Origin: Rhodomyrtus psidioides
Lineage: Eukaryota > Streptophyta > Magnoliopsida > Myrtales > Myrtaceae
Assembly (NCBI GenBank): GCA_021437785.1
Contig: JAILYB010000007.1
Location: 682,001 to 746,000, forward strand
Reading direction: 5' to 3'
DNA length: 64,000 bases
Position 1 is the first letter of the stretch, and each line of letters starts with the position of its first letter. Position numbers and translations under genes: made by a program. Below, in pieces: positions 48,625-60,600 of this stretch. The notes under the pieces are model-generated. The model was not told the origin of the DNA and did not search any database. It was given only the letters and a program-made list of their open reading frames with translations.

Positions 48625-48839
48625 TCCTCGTGACAGAATTAGATCCACACAACCTACTGCTTACTCATTCTTTCTGCATCATAAAACATTATACAAATCC
48701 TTTTGATAGTTTTGTCAGAATCAAAATATAGGAGAATTTCCACAACACTCACAAATGCACATCTATTCTTGTCCACGTATAGAAACTTGCAGGAGCCAGG
48801 AGGAGGCAGAGGAGAGGAAGACTACAAGAAAGAAGATAG

Positions 48840-48841
<2 letters not shown>

Positions 48842-48882
<41 letters not shown>
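48842..48882. repeat. (GA)n microsatellite
   Basis: About 20 uninterrupted GA units inside the gypsy-type solo LTR. Confidence 0.95.
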
Positions 48883-48886
<4 letters not shown>

Positions 48887-50343
48887 GTCATTCGAGGACC
48901 CGATCGGCTAAAGAAAGAAGAAGGCTCTCCCACGTTGAGAGCAGGGAGGCAAGAAGAGAGCAGAGAGCTTTCAAGGTGAGCTCGTGGAGGGCAGTCCCAA
49001 AAAGGAGGCGAAGGCGAAGGAAGGAGCTCCTTGGAGCTCGTTGGTCTTCGGTTCCGAAAGGAGGAGGAGAAGAGGGAGCAACTAACCCCCTCTTCCTCTG
49101 TCTCTCGTTCATAGTCGCCAACCACAGCGATCTCACTGGGGCCTCCCCCTTTCTCGTGCGGCTCGGAGCAGTTTTCGGCGTCCCCATTGCTCGTACTCGG
49201 TTCGGTCTCCCCTGGTTCGTTGAAGTGGAGACCGGCGTTGGGAGACTCTCGGACAGAGCTAAAGCTCGTGGTGTACGTGACTAAAGAGATGGCCGTTGAG
49301 CATCGACGGTTGGGGTGAGAGAGAGTGCTGCGAAGGACTGAGAGTTCACCCGATCGGCCGTCCACCACTCCGACGACTTCCAACCACTGGCGTCGTTTCC
49401 TTGCTGAACCGGTCCAGCCTTGACCAGCCGGCCACTTCCATCACCCCTGGTGGACGACCACTAGCCAACGAGGGATTGCGAAAAGAGAGCTCGAAAGAGT
49501 CTGAAGTCTCGCTTAGTAAGCCCCTCTTGCGAACTATGTCACCGTCCGTCTTGTTTTGCCTCGATCACGCGTTTCCTTTTCGATGTTGAGTGCTCTTTGC
49601 CATTTCTCTCTACGTGTCATCGTGAGTTCGGTCTTGGACAGTCAGTAGCCTGCTCTGTGTGTCGTTTCCTCTATTTTTGTTCTTGTTGCGTTGTTGGAGG
49701 TCGTCTCGTCAGGGCAGTTGGTTGAGAGCAAGGTGCGTTCGCTGGGGAGTTGTACGCGACTGAGTAGCTGATATCTTGTGTGGCCCTGAAACAACCGACG
49801 GAGATGGACCTGGTTTCCCCGGCGATGGCTGCGCAACGGCCAGTTTGAGTCTGCCTGGAGTCACGGACCTCATAGTTGCTTACGAGAGCAAGGGCTCTCT
49901 TTTGACATTAACTGTGAAAACCTTCATGATGAAAGGGAGCGAAGAAGAGGACAATCAGGGAGAGTTGGGTTCTAATCGGACTTGGTTTATCTAGTTGTTT
50001 AGGACGTTTGTGGGTTGATTTAAATAATAATAATAAAACAAAATAAAACAAAAGAGAGAATGAGACTAGGTCAAGACAAGAAAAGCTGGGTCTGGTCTTA
50101 TTGTGGGCTTAGATTTCCTTTAGGCTTGCCAGCTTCATAGTGGATTTAGTCCTATTGGTTTGTCTAGCCGACCCCAATAGGCGATTCGCGACTCCTATTA
50201 ACTTTCTAGGTTGTTAATCAGTAAAATGAAATTCAAACGTCATGCGAGGTAGGACTTGGGAGAGTTTGCGCCATTGACTGATGGCAATACCTCTAAACCC
50301 GCTTGACCCTCGAGAGAGATTTAAGACAGGTCGCAACAACATG

Positions 50344-50515
50344 CAGATTGTTGCCAAAGTGATTTTGCATTGGAGCCAAAAGCGAGTGCACGTTGAATAA
50401 TTCAAAAGTTCAATGCGATCAGCTTATGATAATGGTGTAATGACGTCAACTCATTGAATTGCTTAAGGGAAAGGATCGAAAACCCAATTGGTCTAGCTAT
50501 AGAGATGCAAAATTC

Positions 50516-50556
<41 letters not shown>

Positions 50557-50980
50557 CAGGACGAATACAGCACACGAAAGTAAAATGTATGCCAAAGCTG
50601 TACCCACTACTAGCAATTCATTTCTCTTCAATACTAAATTTAGCAATCGTCCCAAACTCCCTCGGCTTAGTCATTTCAACTGCCCATAATCTATATTTCC
50701 TGTTGCACGCTCATGTGCCCAACTGTCCCAGCACACACCACCAAACTTTGAGATATCAAAGCTCCCAGCTACCCCAACATAGGATCATGAAAACACTCCA
50801 GTACGAACTGGGACAAGGTACAGTTAATGGTATCAATCTATGAAAATTCAAGACAGCAACAGCGCCACACGTACTGCACCGTCGGTCTGACCCGAGTAAT
50901 TACTTCCGAGTCCCGACCTATACATATGAGGGCGACGTGGAGAATGAGAAACACATGTTTCCTATTCTATAAGAGACTTG
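50344..50980. other. Intergenic region upstream of ANK-2 with a (GA)n run
   Basis: A (GA)n microsatellite lies at 50518-50554. The rest, to about 50980, looks single-copy, with no supported gene. It ends where the first duplicated ANK-2 promoter copy begins. Confidence 0.6.
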
Positions 50981-51240
50981 AGGACTCACCTTTACGTTAG
51001 GGGAGGTGCTTGTGCATAAAAAGGAAACGAGCGAACTCCATATAGGGAGATAAAAACACTTTGATAATCGAATATCTTACTCATCTTTGCATTGTCCATT
51101 TGCTTTGTTGTTGAAGCTGCAACGAGGAGAGGAACCCAATGGCGCTGCAACCAAGTGAAAAACTAGGGAATTAGAATCTTGCAAAGCCAAACCCAGGTAC
51201 ATGTTCAGGTTTTTAGGATGTGCACGTGTGAGTTGTGTTA
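50981..51240 (+). promoter_or_regulatory. First copy of the ANK-2 promoter and 5' exon
   Basis: It contains 'cacctttacgttaggggagg', then CATAAAAAGG (about 51015-51024) in place of the ANK-1 TATAAAA, and the conserved first-exon sequence ending at the donor CCCAG|GTACATG (about 51195). A small frame from ATG 51139 stops after about 11 codons, so this copy would give an upstream ORF at most. Its partner starts 543 bp downstream. Confidence 0.6.
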
Positions 51241-51284
51241 GAAGAGTCCCACATTGAAGAATTTGTTATGTCCAACAGTTGGTG

Positions 51285-51694
51285 TCAAGGGACATAACAA
51301 ATTCTATCATAAGAGAGAGGGACAGAGTCACCTTAAAATAATAGTTCGATCACTAAGGAATGAACCTAATGATTTGTGGTACCAAAGCCTGAGTCTCCTT
51401 GCCAATTTGTATAGGTCTAGTCGATAATCACATTGATAAACTTTTTTCTACACTCAAGTAATCCAACTGCTGTAAAGTTAAAGGAAAATAAAGAAGGGAT
51501 ATGCTTTGCTTGCTCTAGGTATAAGGGCTCACCTTTACGTTAGGGGAGGTGCTTATGCATAAAAAGGAAACGAGCGAACTCCATATAGGGAGATAAAAAC
51601 ACTTTGATAATTGAATATCTTACTCATCTTTGCATTCTCCATTTGCTTTGTTGTTGAAGCTGCAACGAGGAGAGGAACCCAATGGCGATAAAAG
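51285..51694 (+). promoter_or_regulatory. Second copy of the ANK-2 upstream block, promoter and 5' exon
   Basis: It repeats the upstream block and promoter 543 bp after the first copy (GCATAAAAAGG about 51557-51567). An internal deletion in the exon brings ATGGCGATAAAAG (51682-51694) directly against the conserved donor GTACATG. That gives a four-codon coding start ending in phase 1, which fits the phase of the later ANK-2 exons. Confidence 0.6.
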
Positions 51695-54600
51695 GTACAT
51701 GTTCAGGTTCCCTTATAGCTTTGGATGATGATGCTGTTAGAATTCATATGATTCTACTTTGGTGGATATTCGTAATTAATAATCTTAGATCTTCATGATT
51801 TTCAATTGAAGAAGGATTAAACTCATGATCTCTGTTAAGTTTAACATTAATTTCTTTGTTTAAAAGTTCACTATTTGAGTTTAATGCAGAATATCCATGA
51901 AATGAATGAGCCTAATACTAGTCATGTATACATGATCTAAAGCATAGAAATTGTAATTAATTTCCTTCAATATTATTTATGTTCATTTCTCTTTTTGGTA
52001 ACAAAGATTTGTACAAAGAAGGAAGAACAAAAGACAACGCTAGTAAAGCTTCTCAAGACGGTCGCAAAACAACTGGAGGGACTACTTTGAAAATTTAATT
52101 TCCATTTTTCTTAAATCCCGCGTTTCATGCATTTTGAGTTTTATTAATGAAACGTTTTATATTTTACAGCATTTTCGAATTCTGGCATATAAATATCGAA
52201 TTTATGAAGGATACGGCTGATAAGATCAATGCAAACTAGAATAAAAACTAACAAACATACTGTCCAAGATATGAAAGGTTAGAAGGTCCCACAAAACTTG
52301 TTCGTGATACACAGTACCTATCATAAAAAAAAATACTCATGATCTCTGTTGAATTTAACATTAGAGTTTTCTTTCTTAAAAAGTTTATCATCCTAATTCA
52401 ATACGAAAAATTTCATGCAACGAATGAGCATGATAGTAGTTACGGGTGGATGATATTGACCATACTGTTAGATATAATTAGAATAATTCTCTAGGATATT
52501 TTCCTATATTAAAGATAATTAGAATATTTATATTGATTTTCTGTATCTCTCAAGATTGCGTGTATATCCTTTTATTGTGCGTTTCTTGATTTACTTTAGA
52601 TAATGATCTCATAAAGTCTAAAAATAGGCTAGCGTAATGTTCGTTATGAATATTGAAATATATGAGTTTTATATTTCTCTCTTCCGCTTTATATTTCTCA
52701 AGTCATACAAAATGTAACTAATTTTTCTATGGTTATTTATTTTCATTTCTCTTTTTGGTAACAAAGAGGTTCATGAAGAAAGAAGTTCACGAGGCATGAT
52801 AAATCTTCAGGAAGACTATCACAGTTGGGTGGAGCAACAGCACGAGAGACGATTAAATAAAGGTTTGTCACTTTGATCTTATAACTTCCGTGCTTCATAA
52901 AGCGGGTCTTTCACGCATTGACTTTATTTAATCCAAAGTATATTAAATTTATCGGCATACAAATTGCTAGAAGATGGAATTTGACGAAAGGAGTAATAAG
53001 CACGAGCGAAACAAATTAATGCAAATCTTGTCTCTATACCATATAAAAAAATCCAACCGTAAAGTTTAAGTTAATAGAAGGAGAGAAACCACGTATATAT
53101 ACATAGAGTATATAAATTTCACAGCCAAGCAACGTTGGCTACTCAACATGCTAATATATAAATTCAAATATAATCTTTTCCTCATTCAAAATCCAAATTA
53201 CTTCTTGAATTATAATCGAAACAGCCCAAACAAAAAAAAAAAATCTTTAGAGTAAAGGCACGTGAAAAAAGTTTGTGAAGTAGATCATTTCCTCTTCGGT
53301 GGCATTCGAGTTTCATGGGAACTTTGAGCAAGGGCAATGGCTAACACTTCGACCTAAAAAGCAAGAAGCGTGAAAGCCAAAGGACTAATTTTAATGTTCA
53401 ATTTTTGCAGTCCTGCCAAGAGCGAAGGTAATTGAGGATGAGGACTATCGATTATTGTTTGAAGCCGCATTGAAAGGTGATTGGAAAACTACCAAGAAAA
53501 TCCTCAATGAAAAGAGTGCAGCAATCACGGCCGAAGTTATGGCCAATGAAAGTGAAGGCTTTACTGTGCTCGAAGTTGCGATTATGGCCGAACAAGATCA
53601 GTTGGGTGAGAATCTGATCAAGCACTTCCTTGAAGGTCGGGATCTTCGTGGGGCCCTCTTATGTGCTGCCCGTGGGGGAAGAATAAGGATGGTAAAGGCA
53701 TTAGTAGACAAAGTTAAGAATGAACCTACGATTATAGAAAAGGCCATGAACATTGCGCTCGAGTTTTCTCCTACACAAACGGAGGTTATCTGGTATCTGG
53801 CCAGGCGTACAACAGAGGAACCACGTGAACCTACCTGGTCCTACCTTGTTTTTTCCGGCCATTTGGGTAGCATTTCACACTTACTCATCTTTATCTCATT
53901 ATCTTCTTTGTTCACTTGAATTAACCTTTTTTTTTTTTGGTCCCAAAAAGACATACTCTTGTATTTAGCTCGCAAATACCCTGACAATCTTGTGAGAGAA
54001 GACCCTGAAGGGGTGACCTTTCTCGAAGCCTTGCTGACAATGACTCCTTACTTCCGTAGTGGAGCTAAACTCAATTTCTGGGAAAAAGCTATTTATAAAT
54101 GTAGGCACATGCGGCACTACTTATGTTAGATATGTACAATTCGGACAAACTCTATTCATGTGGTGTTCACCTCATTTATTACCATTTTATAGGTATACCT
54201 CTATACTTGGTCGATACATCGTTTGATAACCCCAAAGACACGAAGATGGATCGAGGTATTTTTGCTGATCTGCTTAATGAATGGACTAACATGACAAAAA
54301 GAATATGCCATTCATTAAGAAAAATGTTAAGGGACTAGGACTATATCTATATATACAAATTCATAACTAAAACACCATATATGTGTCAAACCAGTATCTA
54401 ATATAAAATTGGCAAAGTTGGTTGAGAAGTCTTACTCAATGTCAAATTGCCAGGTAAAATTGTTGAGAATTGTAGATTTGGATTGCAAGTCATAGAGGTC
54501 GATTTGATACAAAGTGTGAAAGAAGCAAATTGAAGAAGAAGAGAATTTCTTTGTATTCTCACTTGATAATCTGATTACATTCTTTACATGTATTTATAGT

Positions 54601-57600
54601 ACAATGTATGAGCAATAAAAGGAAACTATCAAAGACACACTATTGATTGTAATCACAGATTGATTCAATCAATCAATCCTAATCCTAGATTGATTTGATT
54701 GCATCTTCGATATCCCGGGATATCTCCAACACTCCCCCTCAAGCTGGCGGCTTGTATATGTCCAAGACACCTAGCTTGTATAGGAGATATGTGTGTTGTC
54801 TCTGACATAAGGGTTTCGTGAAAATATCCGCTGGTTGTTCCGAGGTTCCGATTCCCTTTGTCTTAATTATCCCTTCTTGGATCTTGTCTCGAGTGAAGTG
54901 ACAGTCAACTTCTATATGCTTTGTCCTTTCATGAACTATAGGATTTGCTGCAAGTTTGAGTGCTGCATCATTATCGTAAAACAATGCAGTTGGTCCTTTA
55001 ACTCGCACACCCAAGTCTAGAAGTAGTCCTCGCATCCAAACTATCTCACAAACGGTCTTGGCCATAGCGCGATATTCAGCTTCAGCCGATGACAATGATA
55101 CAGTTGATTGCTTCTTCGTCTTCCATGAGAGCAACGATTTTCCAAACTTGATACAGAATCCCGTAATGGATCTTCTAGTCATAGGGCAGGTAGCATAGTC
55201 GGTGTCACAATAGGCTGTCATCTCCATGTTGCATTCTCGAGAGAGAAGTATTCCAAGTCCTGGACATTTCTTCAAATATTTCACGACTTTCAGTGCCGCA
55301 TTCATATGAGATTGCTTCGGGTTATGCATAAACTGACTGAGTGTTTGCACTGCATAACATATGTCTGGTCTTGTCATAGTAAGGTAAATAAGCTTTCCTA
55401 CAAGCCTCTGATAGCTCGATGGATCTTTGAGCAATGGGTCATCACTCTGAGACGATAATCCCGCATCATGATCAACTGTGGTTAATTTGGTATTCTGCTC
55501 GATAGGAATAGCTGCTGGCTTACATCCTGATAGACCTGCTTCTGATATAATCTCTAGGACAAATTTTCGTTGGCTAAGAGAGATTCCTTGGTATGATCGT
55601 GCAATCTCAATACCAAGAAAATATTTGGGAGGTCCCAGATCTTTAATATGAAAAGTAGAATGCAGATATTCTTTGAGATTCTTGATCGCAGATTCATCAC
55701 TTCCCATAATGAGTATGTCATCAACATATATCATTAAATAGATAGATGACGCACCTTTTGTCGATGTGAAGAGTGCATAATCATGTCTGGACTGTTTAAA
55801 ACCAGCAGCTGTGAGTGCAGTAGTAAACTTCGCGTACCACTATCGAGAAGCCTGTTTAAGACCATAAAGGGATTTGCGGAGACGACATACTTTAGACTCC
55901 CCCTGTCTCCGTAAACCCTATGGAAGATCCATGTAGATTTCTTCTTCCAGATCACCATGGAGAAAGGCGTTGTGAACATCCATCTGATGTAATTCCCAAT
56001 CGCGAAAAACAGCAATGGATAGAAAAAGTCGAACTGTGACTTCTTTTGCCACTGGAGAAAAAGTTTCATGATAATCGAATCCCTCTCGTTGCGTGAAACC
56101 CTTGGCCACTAAACGAGCTTTATATCTTTCAACGGATCCATCTGCCCTATACTTGATTTTGTACACCCATTTACAACCAATTGGTTTGCGATGAGGAGGT
56201 AGGGGTACAATATCCCAAGTTTGGTTTTTCATTAATGCATGCAATTCTTCTTCCATGGCTGTCTGCCATCTTGGATGAATGACGGCTTCATTATAAGATG
56301 ACGGTTCTCGTTCCTCGGAGATACGGCTGATGCAACACATATGTTCCGATGATAGTCGATTTAAGGAAACATATGAGGATACGGGATAGTGAGTACTTGA
56401 TGAATTGGAAGTAGCGCAGATATAATCCTTAGTCCATGTGGGTGGATGAGTAGCACGGCCTGAACGTCGAGGTTGAACATTTTGTGTAGGAATAACATGT
56501 AAAGAATCTTCAACACTATTTTCTCGAGGGGATAATGTCGAAGGAGAAACGAGGTTCTCTTCATGTGATACTTCAAGGTGCTCATTTGAATAATCCACTG
56601 ATGGTGAAGAAACCTCCATTGTCTCCGTCACTGGAGGAGATATTGGATGTTTAGGATGTGCAACAAATAGGAATTGTTGATCTGGAGACAAATCCTCTTC
56701 AGATAAAAACCGACGATTATTAGTCGAGGACCCTGAATATTCAGTCGAGGTTGCTGCATCTTGAAAGGGAAATATATTTTCATGAAATATAACATCCCTG
56801 CTTACGAAAAAATTTCCTGTGGATAGCTCAAATACATGATAACCTTTCTGAAGAGTCGGATAGCCCATGAAGATGCATCGACGGGCACGAGGACCCATTT
56901 TATCCCGAGGACCCACAGTAGTAACATAGCATAAGCAACCAAATACTCTCAAATGATGAATTTCAGGTTTCTTCCCAAAAAGTAATTCGAAAGGAGTTCG
57001 TCCATCAAGAATTCGAGTCGGCATGCGATTGATTAGGTAAGCTGCCGTGACCACACAATCTCCCCAAAAATTTTCAGGAATGAAAGCTTGGAACTTAAGG
57101 GCACTTGCAACTTCTAAGAGGTGACGATGTTTACGTTCAACAACCCCATTTTGTTGTGGACTGTAAGTGCACGAACGCTCGTGGAGAATTCCATGGGAAG
57201 AGAAAAGGGACGCACATTCATTATTGAGGAATTCTCTTCCATTGTCAGTGCGAATGCGTTGAACAGAAGTTCCAAACTGGTTTTTTAATAGGGAGAGAAA
57301 AGTTTTCAGTCGGGAAGGAACTTGACTTTTGGATTGCATGAGGAAAACCCATGTCGCACGAGAAAAATCATCCACAATGGTAAGAAAGAAACGAGATCCA
57401 TCTCGATGTGGGGTGTGATAAGGTCCCCACACATCAATATGAATTAGTGAAAAAAATTTGTTTGCACGTGATTTGCTGATGGGAAAAGGCGCACGTGATT
57501 GTTTTGCCAAGGGACAAACTTGACATTGAGGGTATGGAAAAGAAGCACTATGACCCAGCCGTTTATGAGAAATGATTACTTTATCATTGGCAATAACATT

Positions 57601-60600
57601 ACACAATGATTCTTTATTCATAAGAATGCATGACAAATCATGATTTTTGGGAAGGCTGATCCAAAAATATAGTCCTTGTGAAATACTACCCAAGCCCATC
57701 AGTTTGCCAGTCGAAAGGGCCTGAAAGAAACAATTGTCAGAATTAAAAAGGACACGGCAAGAATTGTCCTTGCAGACTTTGGCAACAGAAATGAGATTGA
57801 ATTGAAATTGAGGAACATAGAGGACATTTTTAAGAGTGATGGAAGGGGTAAGATTGACTGTGCCAATATTTGTGACATAGGTGATATTTCCATTTGGAAG
57901 ACAAACTGAAATAGGTGAGTCCAGATTTTCATGGACTTCGGGAAAAAAACTTTTGTCACAGATGATGTGGTCACTAGCACCTGAATCAATTATCCATGCA
58001 TTGCAGGAAATAGAGTTTATCAAGCAATAGGAAGTACCTGAAAAACTCCCACTTTTCTCGGAAACATCAAACTGCCTCAAGGCCTTCATGAGTTGTTGAT
58101 ATTGGTCATTAGTGATTGCGTGATTGCCTCTGTCAATATTTTGCCCTGTTACTTGATAAGCCGAGAATTCTTTTTCTTTCTTCCCCTTTTCTCCAGGCTT
58201 CCCATGCAATTTCCAGCAAGTATCTATTGTATGGTGCGGACGCTTACAATAATCACAGTATAATTTACCTTTCCCTTTTTGATTTTGTCCATTTCCTCTC
58301 TGAAATGATGTAGTAGAAGATGAACCACTTGTTTTAAAAAAGGGCGCTGACACAACCTCATAGGAGGCGTTGGATCCGGGCGCTAGAAATGATGATCGTG
58401 AGCCGTCCGATCGTGCCTTTGAATCATGGCCATCCATCCCTTTAATGGTCTTCTGTTCATCTCTATCAGTGAGACCTAACGCTGCAAGTGGTCTCCAAGT
58501 TTCAATATAAGTCCTCTCGGCTAACCCTTTCTGTTGAGGTTTTGCTTGAGTCGCGAGGAGGACGGTTTCTCCAACTTTGACATACTCCGACGAGGCAAGG
58601 CGCTGGCTCTCTTCTTGGATAGCAAGTTGGTAGATTCGACCAAGTGATGGTACGGGTTCCATTGCCAAGATCTGAGAGCGAAAAGTAAGGTAAGTCTCAT
58701 TCAGAATTAATAGAAACCGGGTCACTTTTTCCCTCTCTCGTATGGCTCGGTACTGCTGCAAAGTAGCATCCGGTCCCCCGAGCTTTTCTTCAGCTGCTTC
58801 TAGCTCATTCCAGAGTGCTGAAAGCTTGTTGAAACAAGTAGCCACAGTCATGTTTCCTTGCTTCAATTCAGTTAGTGCCTGCACGAGAGAAAATTTTTTT
58901 GCACGATCTAATTTGCCGTACATTTCTTTAATATTTTCCCACATGATTTTTGAATCTTCTGTTGGAGGAAGCCCGGCCGCGACATCTGGGGAGATACAGT
59001 TTCCAATCCAGGTATGGACAAGTTGATTGCACTTCCTCCAGTGTCGTGCCAGGCGCTCATCGGAGGGAATCGGAACGGTTCCATCAAGGAAACCGTCCTT
59101 ATCTTTCGTTACCAAAGCTCGTCGGAACTCTTGGGACCATCGAGAGTAGTTTTCGGGGCCGGATAGTTGCTGGGTAATGAGTCGCAGCTCCGGACCATCA
59201 GCGGTGGAAATATATAGCGGATCACCAGGCTCCGGGCGACCAATGGTAGGAAAGGGAAACGGCATGAAACCAGGTTGAGGAATCGGATAAGGATTCGTAC
59301 CCATACCTGAGATCCCCGGTTGTGATGCTTGACCCGAATAATGCATTCCGGGTCCAGGAGTTGAGTTTGTCCCAATATTAGACGGTGGGATCCCTTGAGT
59401 GGGTTCTCCATGGCCTTGATTCGCTGGACCTTGGTGATTCCACCATGGATTCTGCCCATACCAAATTGGGTTGAATGGACCATGAATAGGCAACCACTGG
59501 ACAGGTTGGTCCGGAATGGTTTGCACTTGGTTGGACTGGATGTGTATACTAGATTCCTGACCTGGAATAACTTCGGAAGGATTCTCGGACGTTGGCTCCA
59601 TATGTGAAGCAGAATGAAGTGTGCCCTCCATATTGTCTTCTGGAGTTTGATTTTCCTCAGAACTTGATGAGTTGTTCTTTGGCATGGTATCGGCAAGAAA
59701 GGGCTTTCTTTTCTACAACTTGCTAAAAAATTTGATTCCTACGCCAGAGTACTACCTGTTTTGCAGATCAATTTTTTTTGTTTGCAATAACGGGGCTAGA
59801 AAAAGATGGGAGGCAATCAAGGAAAGGGTTTGCGGAAGCTATACCAGAACCGAGTGCTCTGATACCATGATACAAAGTGTGAAAGAAGCAAATTGAAGAA
59901 GAAGAGAATTTCTTTGTATTCTCACTTGATAATCTGATTACATTCTTTACATGTATTTATAGTACAATGTATGAGCAATAAAAGGAAACTATCAAAGACA
60001 CACTATTGATTGTAATCACAGATTGATTCAATCAATCAATCCTAATCCTAGATTGATTTGATTGCATCTTCGATATCCCGGGATATCTCCAACACGATTG
60101 ATCCGAGTTGTTTTCTTTCATATGCAAGCATCATTTAATTCAAATACATGAGCTATTTTCATTTAACGTGTGTGATACTACATTTTAATTTCATCATTAG
60201 TTCCTGATTAGAATTCGTCTCTTCTCTTCATGGTGATAGCACTATTCGCACTTAATCAGTTCAAGATAACAGCCTGGAATGTTGTCGCAAAATCAGGTAC
60301 GCAAAACTGCTATGTTATATATAGAAAAAGCACATGGGTAATCCCTTTTTGAGATCAAAGTTATTACCATACGGCTCGATTCTAACTAGTTTAATTCAAA
60401 GTTTATACTATAAGTATCCATTAGGTGATACCTGTAAAAATATTCAACCGAAGGCAGGTTTATCGATCCATATATAATTTTTTTTTCCTCGTAAGACATC
60501 ATGTATGCTCATCGATATATCCCTCTGTTCTATGATTCATGCATTTTAACTTTTTCAAAGCCCTATCAAGTTTGTTTTCTTGATTAATGTCTTAAATCCA

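Larger units (their letters stand above)
47084..48747 (-). mobile_element. Sirevirus-like solo LTR, related to the LTR of copia B
   Basis: It starts TGTTGGATCTAGCAATATC and ends GGAGAATTTCCACAACA like the copia B LTR, and shares 'ctactctcccacgatgacagccgatcggctgg' style blocks. The TSD CTCAC is at 47079-47083 and 48748-48752. It contains an expanded 'cttccatctgac' repeat block (48396-48624). No internal region is present. Length without the insert at 47524 is about 1.28 kb. Confidence 0.87.
46372..50338. mobile_element. Second gypsy-type (Tat-like) solo LTR, 4.0 kb including nested elements
   Basis: It starts TACTGACACCTAATTTT, a degenerate version of the TGTTGACACC start at 13860, and ends GGTCGCAACA. 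The 5-bp TSD ACATG is at 46367-46371 and 50339-50343. An internal TTCGCGACTCC at about 50185 parallels the other copy. Removing the nested LTR and its TSD leaves about 2.3 kb. No pol. Open frames within it (for example 48703-49284) are interrupted by the (GA)n run or read on both strands, and I do not take them as genes. Confidence 0.65.
54505..60094 (-). mobile_element. Copia F: young, nearly intact Ty1/copia element in ANK-2 intron 5
   Basis: Two 227-bp LTRs (54505-54731 and 59868-60094, TGATAC...CCAACA) look identical base for base. The TSD CGATT is at 54500-54504 and 60095-60099, and the empty site is preserved in ANK-1 and in the pseudogene ('gaggtcgatttatccgag'). The tRNA-iMet binding site TGGTATCAGAGCA is on the minus strand at 59867-59855; the purine tract (GCTTGAGGGGGAG) abuts the 3' LTR at 54732. 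It is antisense to ANK-2. Identical LTRs mean a very recent insertion, or gene conversion. Confidence 0.95.

Noticed and set aside
48703..49284. 193-codon + strand frame (and a 206-codon frame on the other strand)
   Set aside because: Runs through a (GA)n microsatellite inside a solo LTR, is open on both strands, and has low-complexity Arg/Glu or Ser/Leu composition. Chance frames in GC-rich LTR sequence.
53753..53968. Alternative frame over ANK-2 exon 3 (71 aa)
   Set aside because: Shadow of the real exon 3 frame, which joins exons 2 and 4 in phase.
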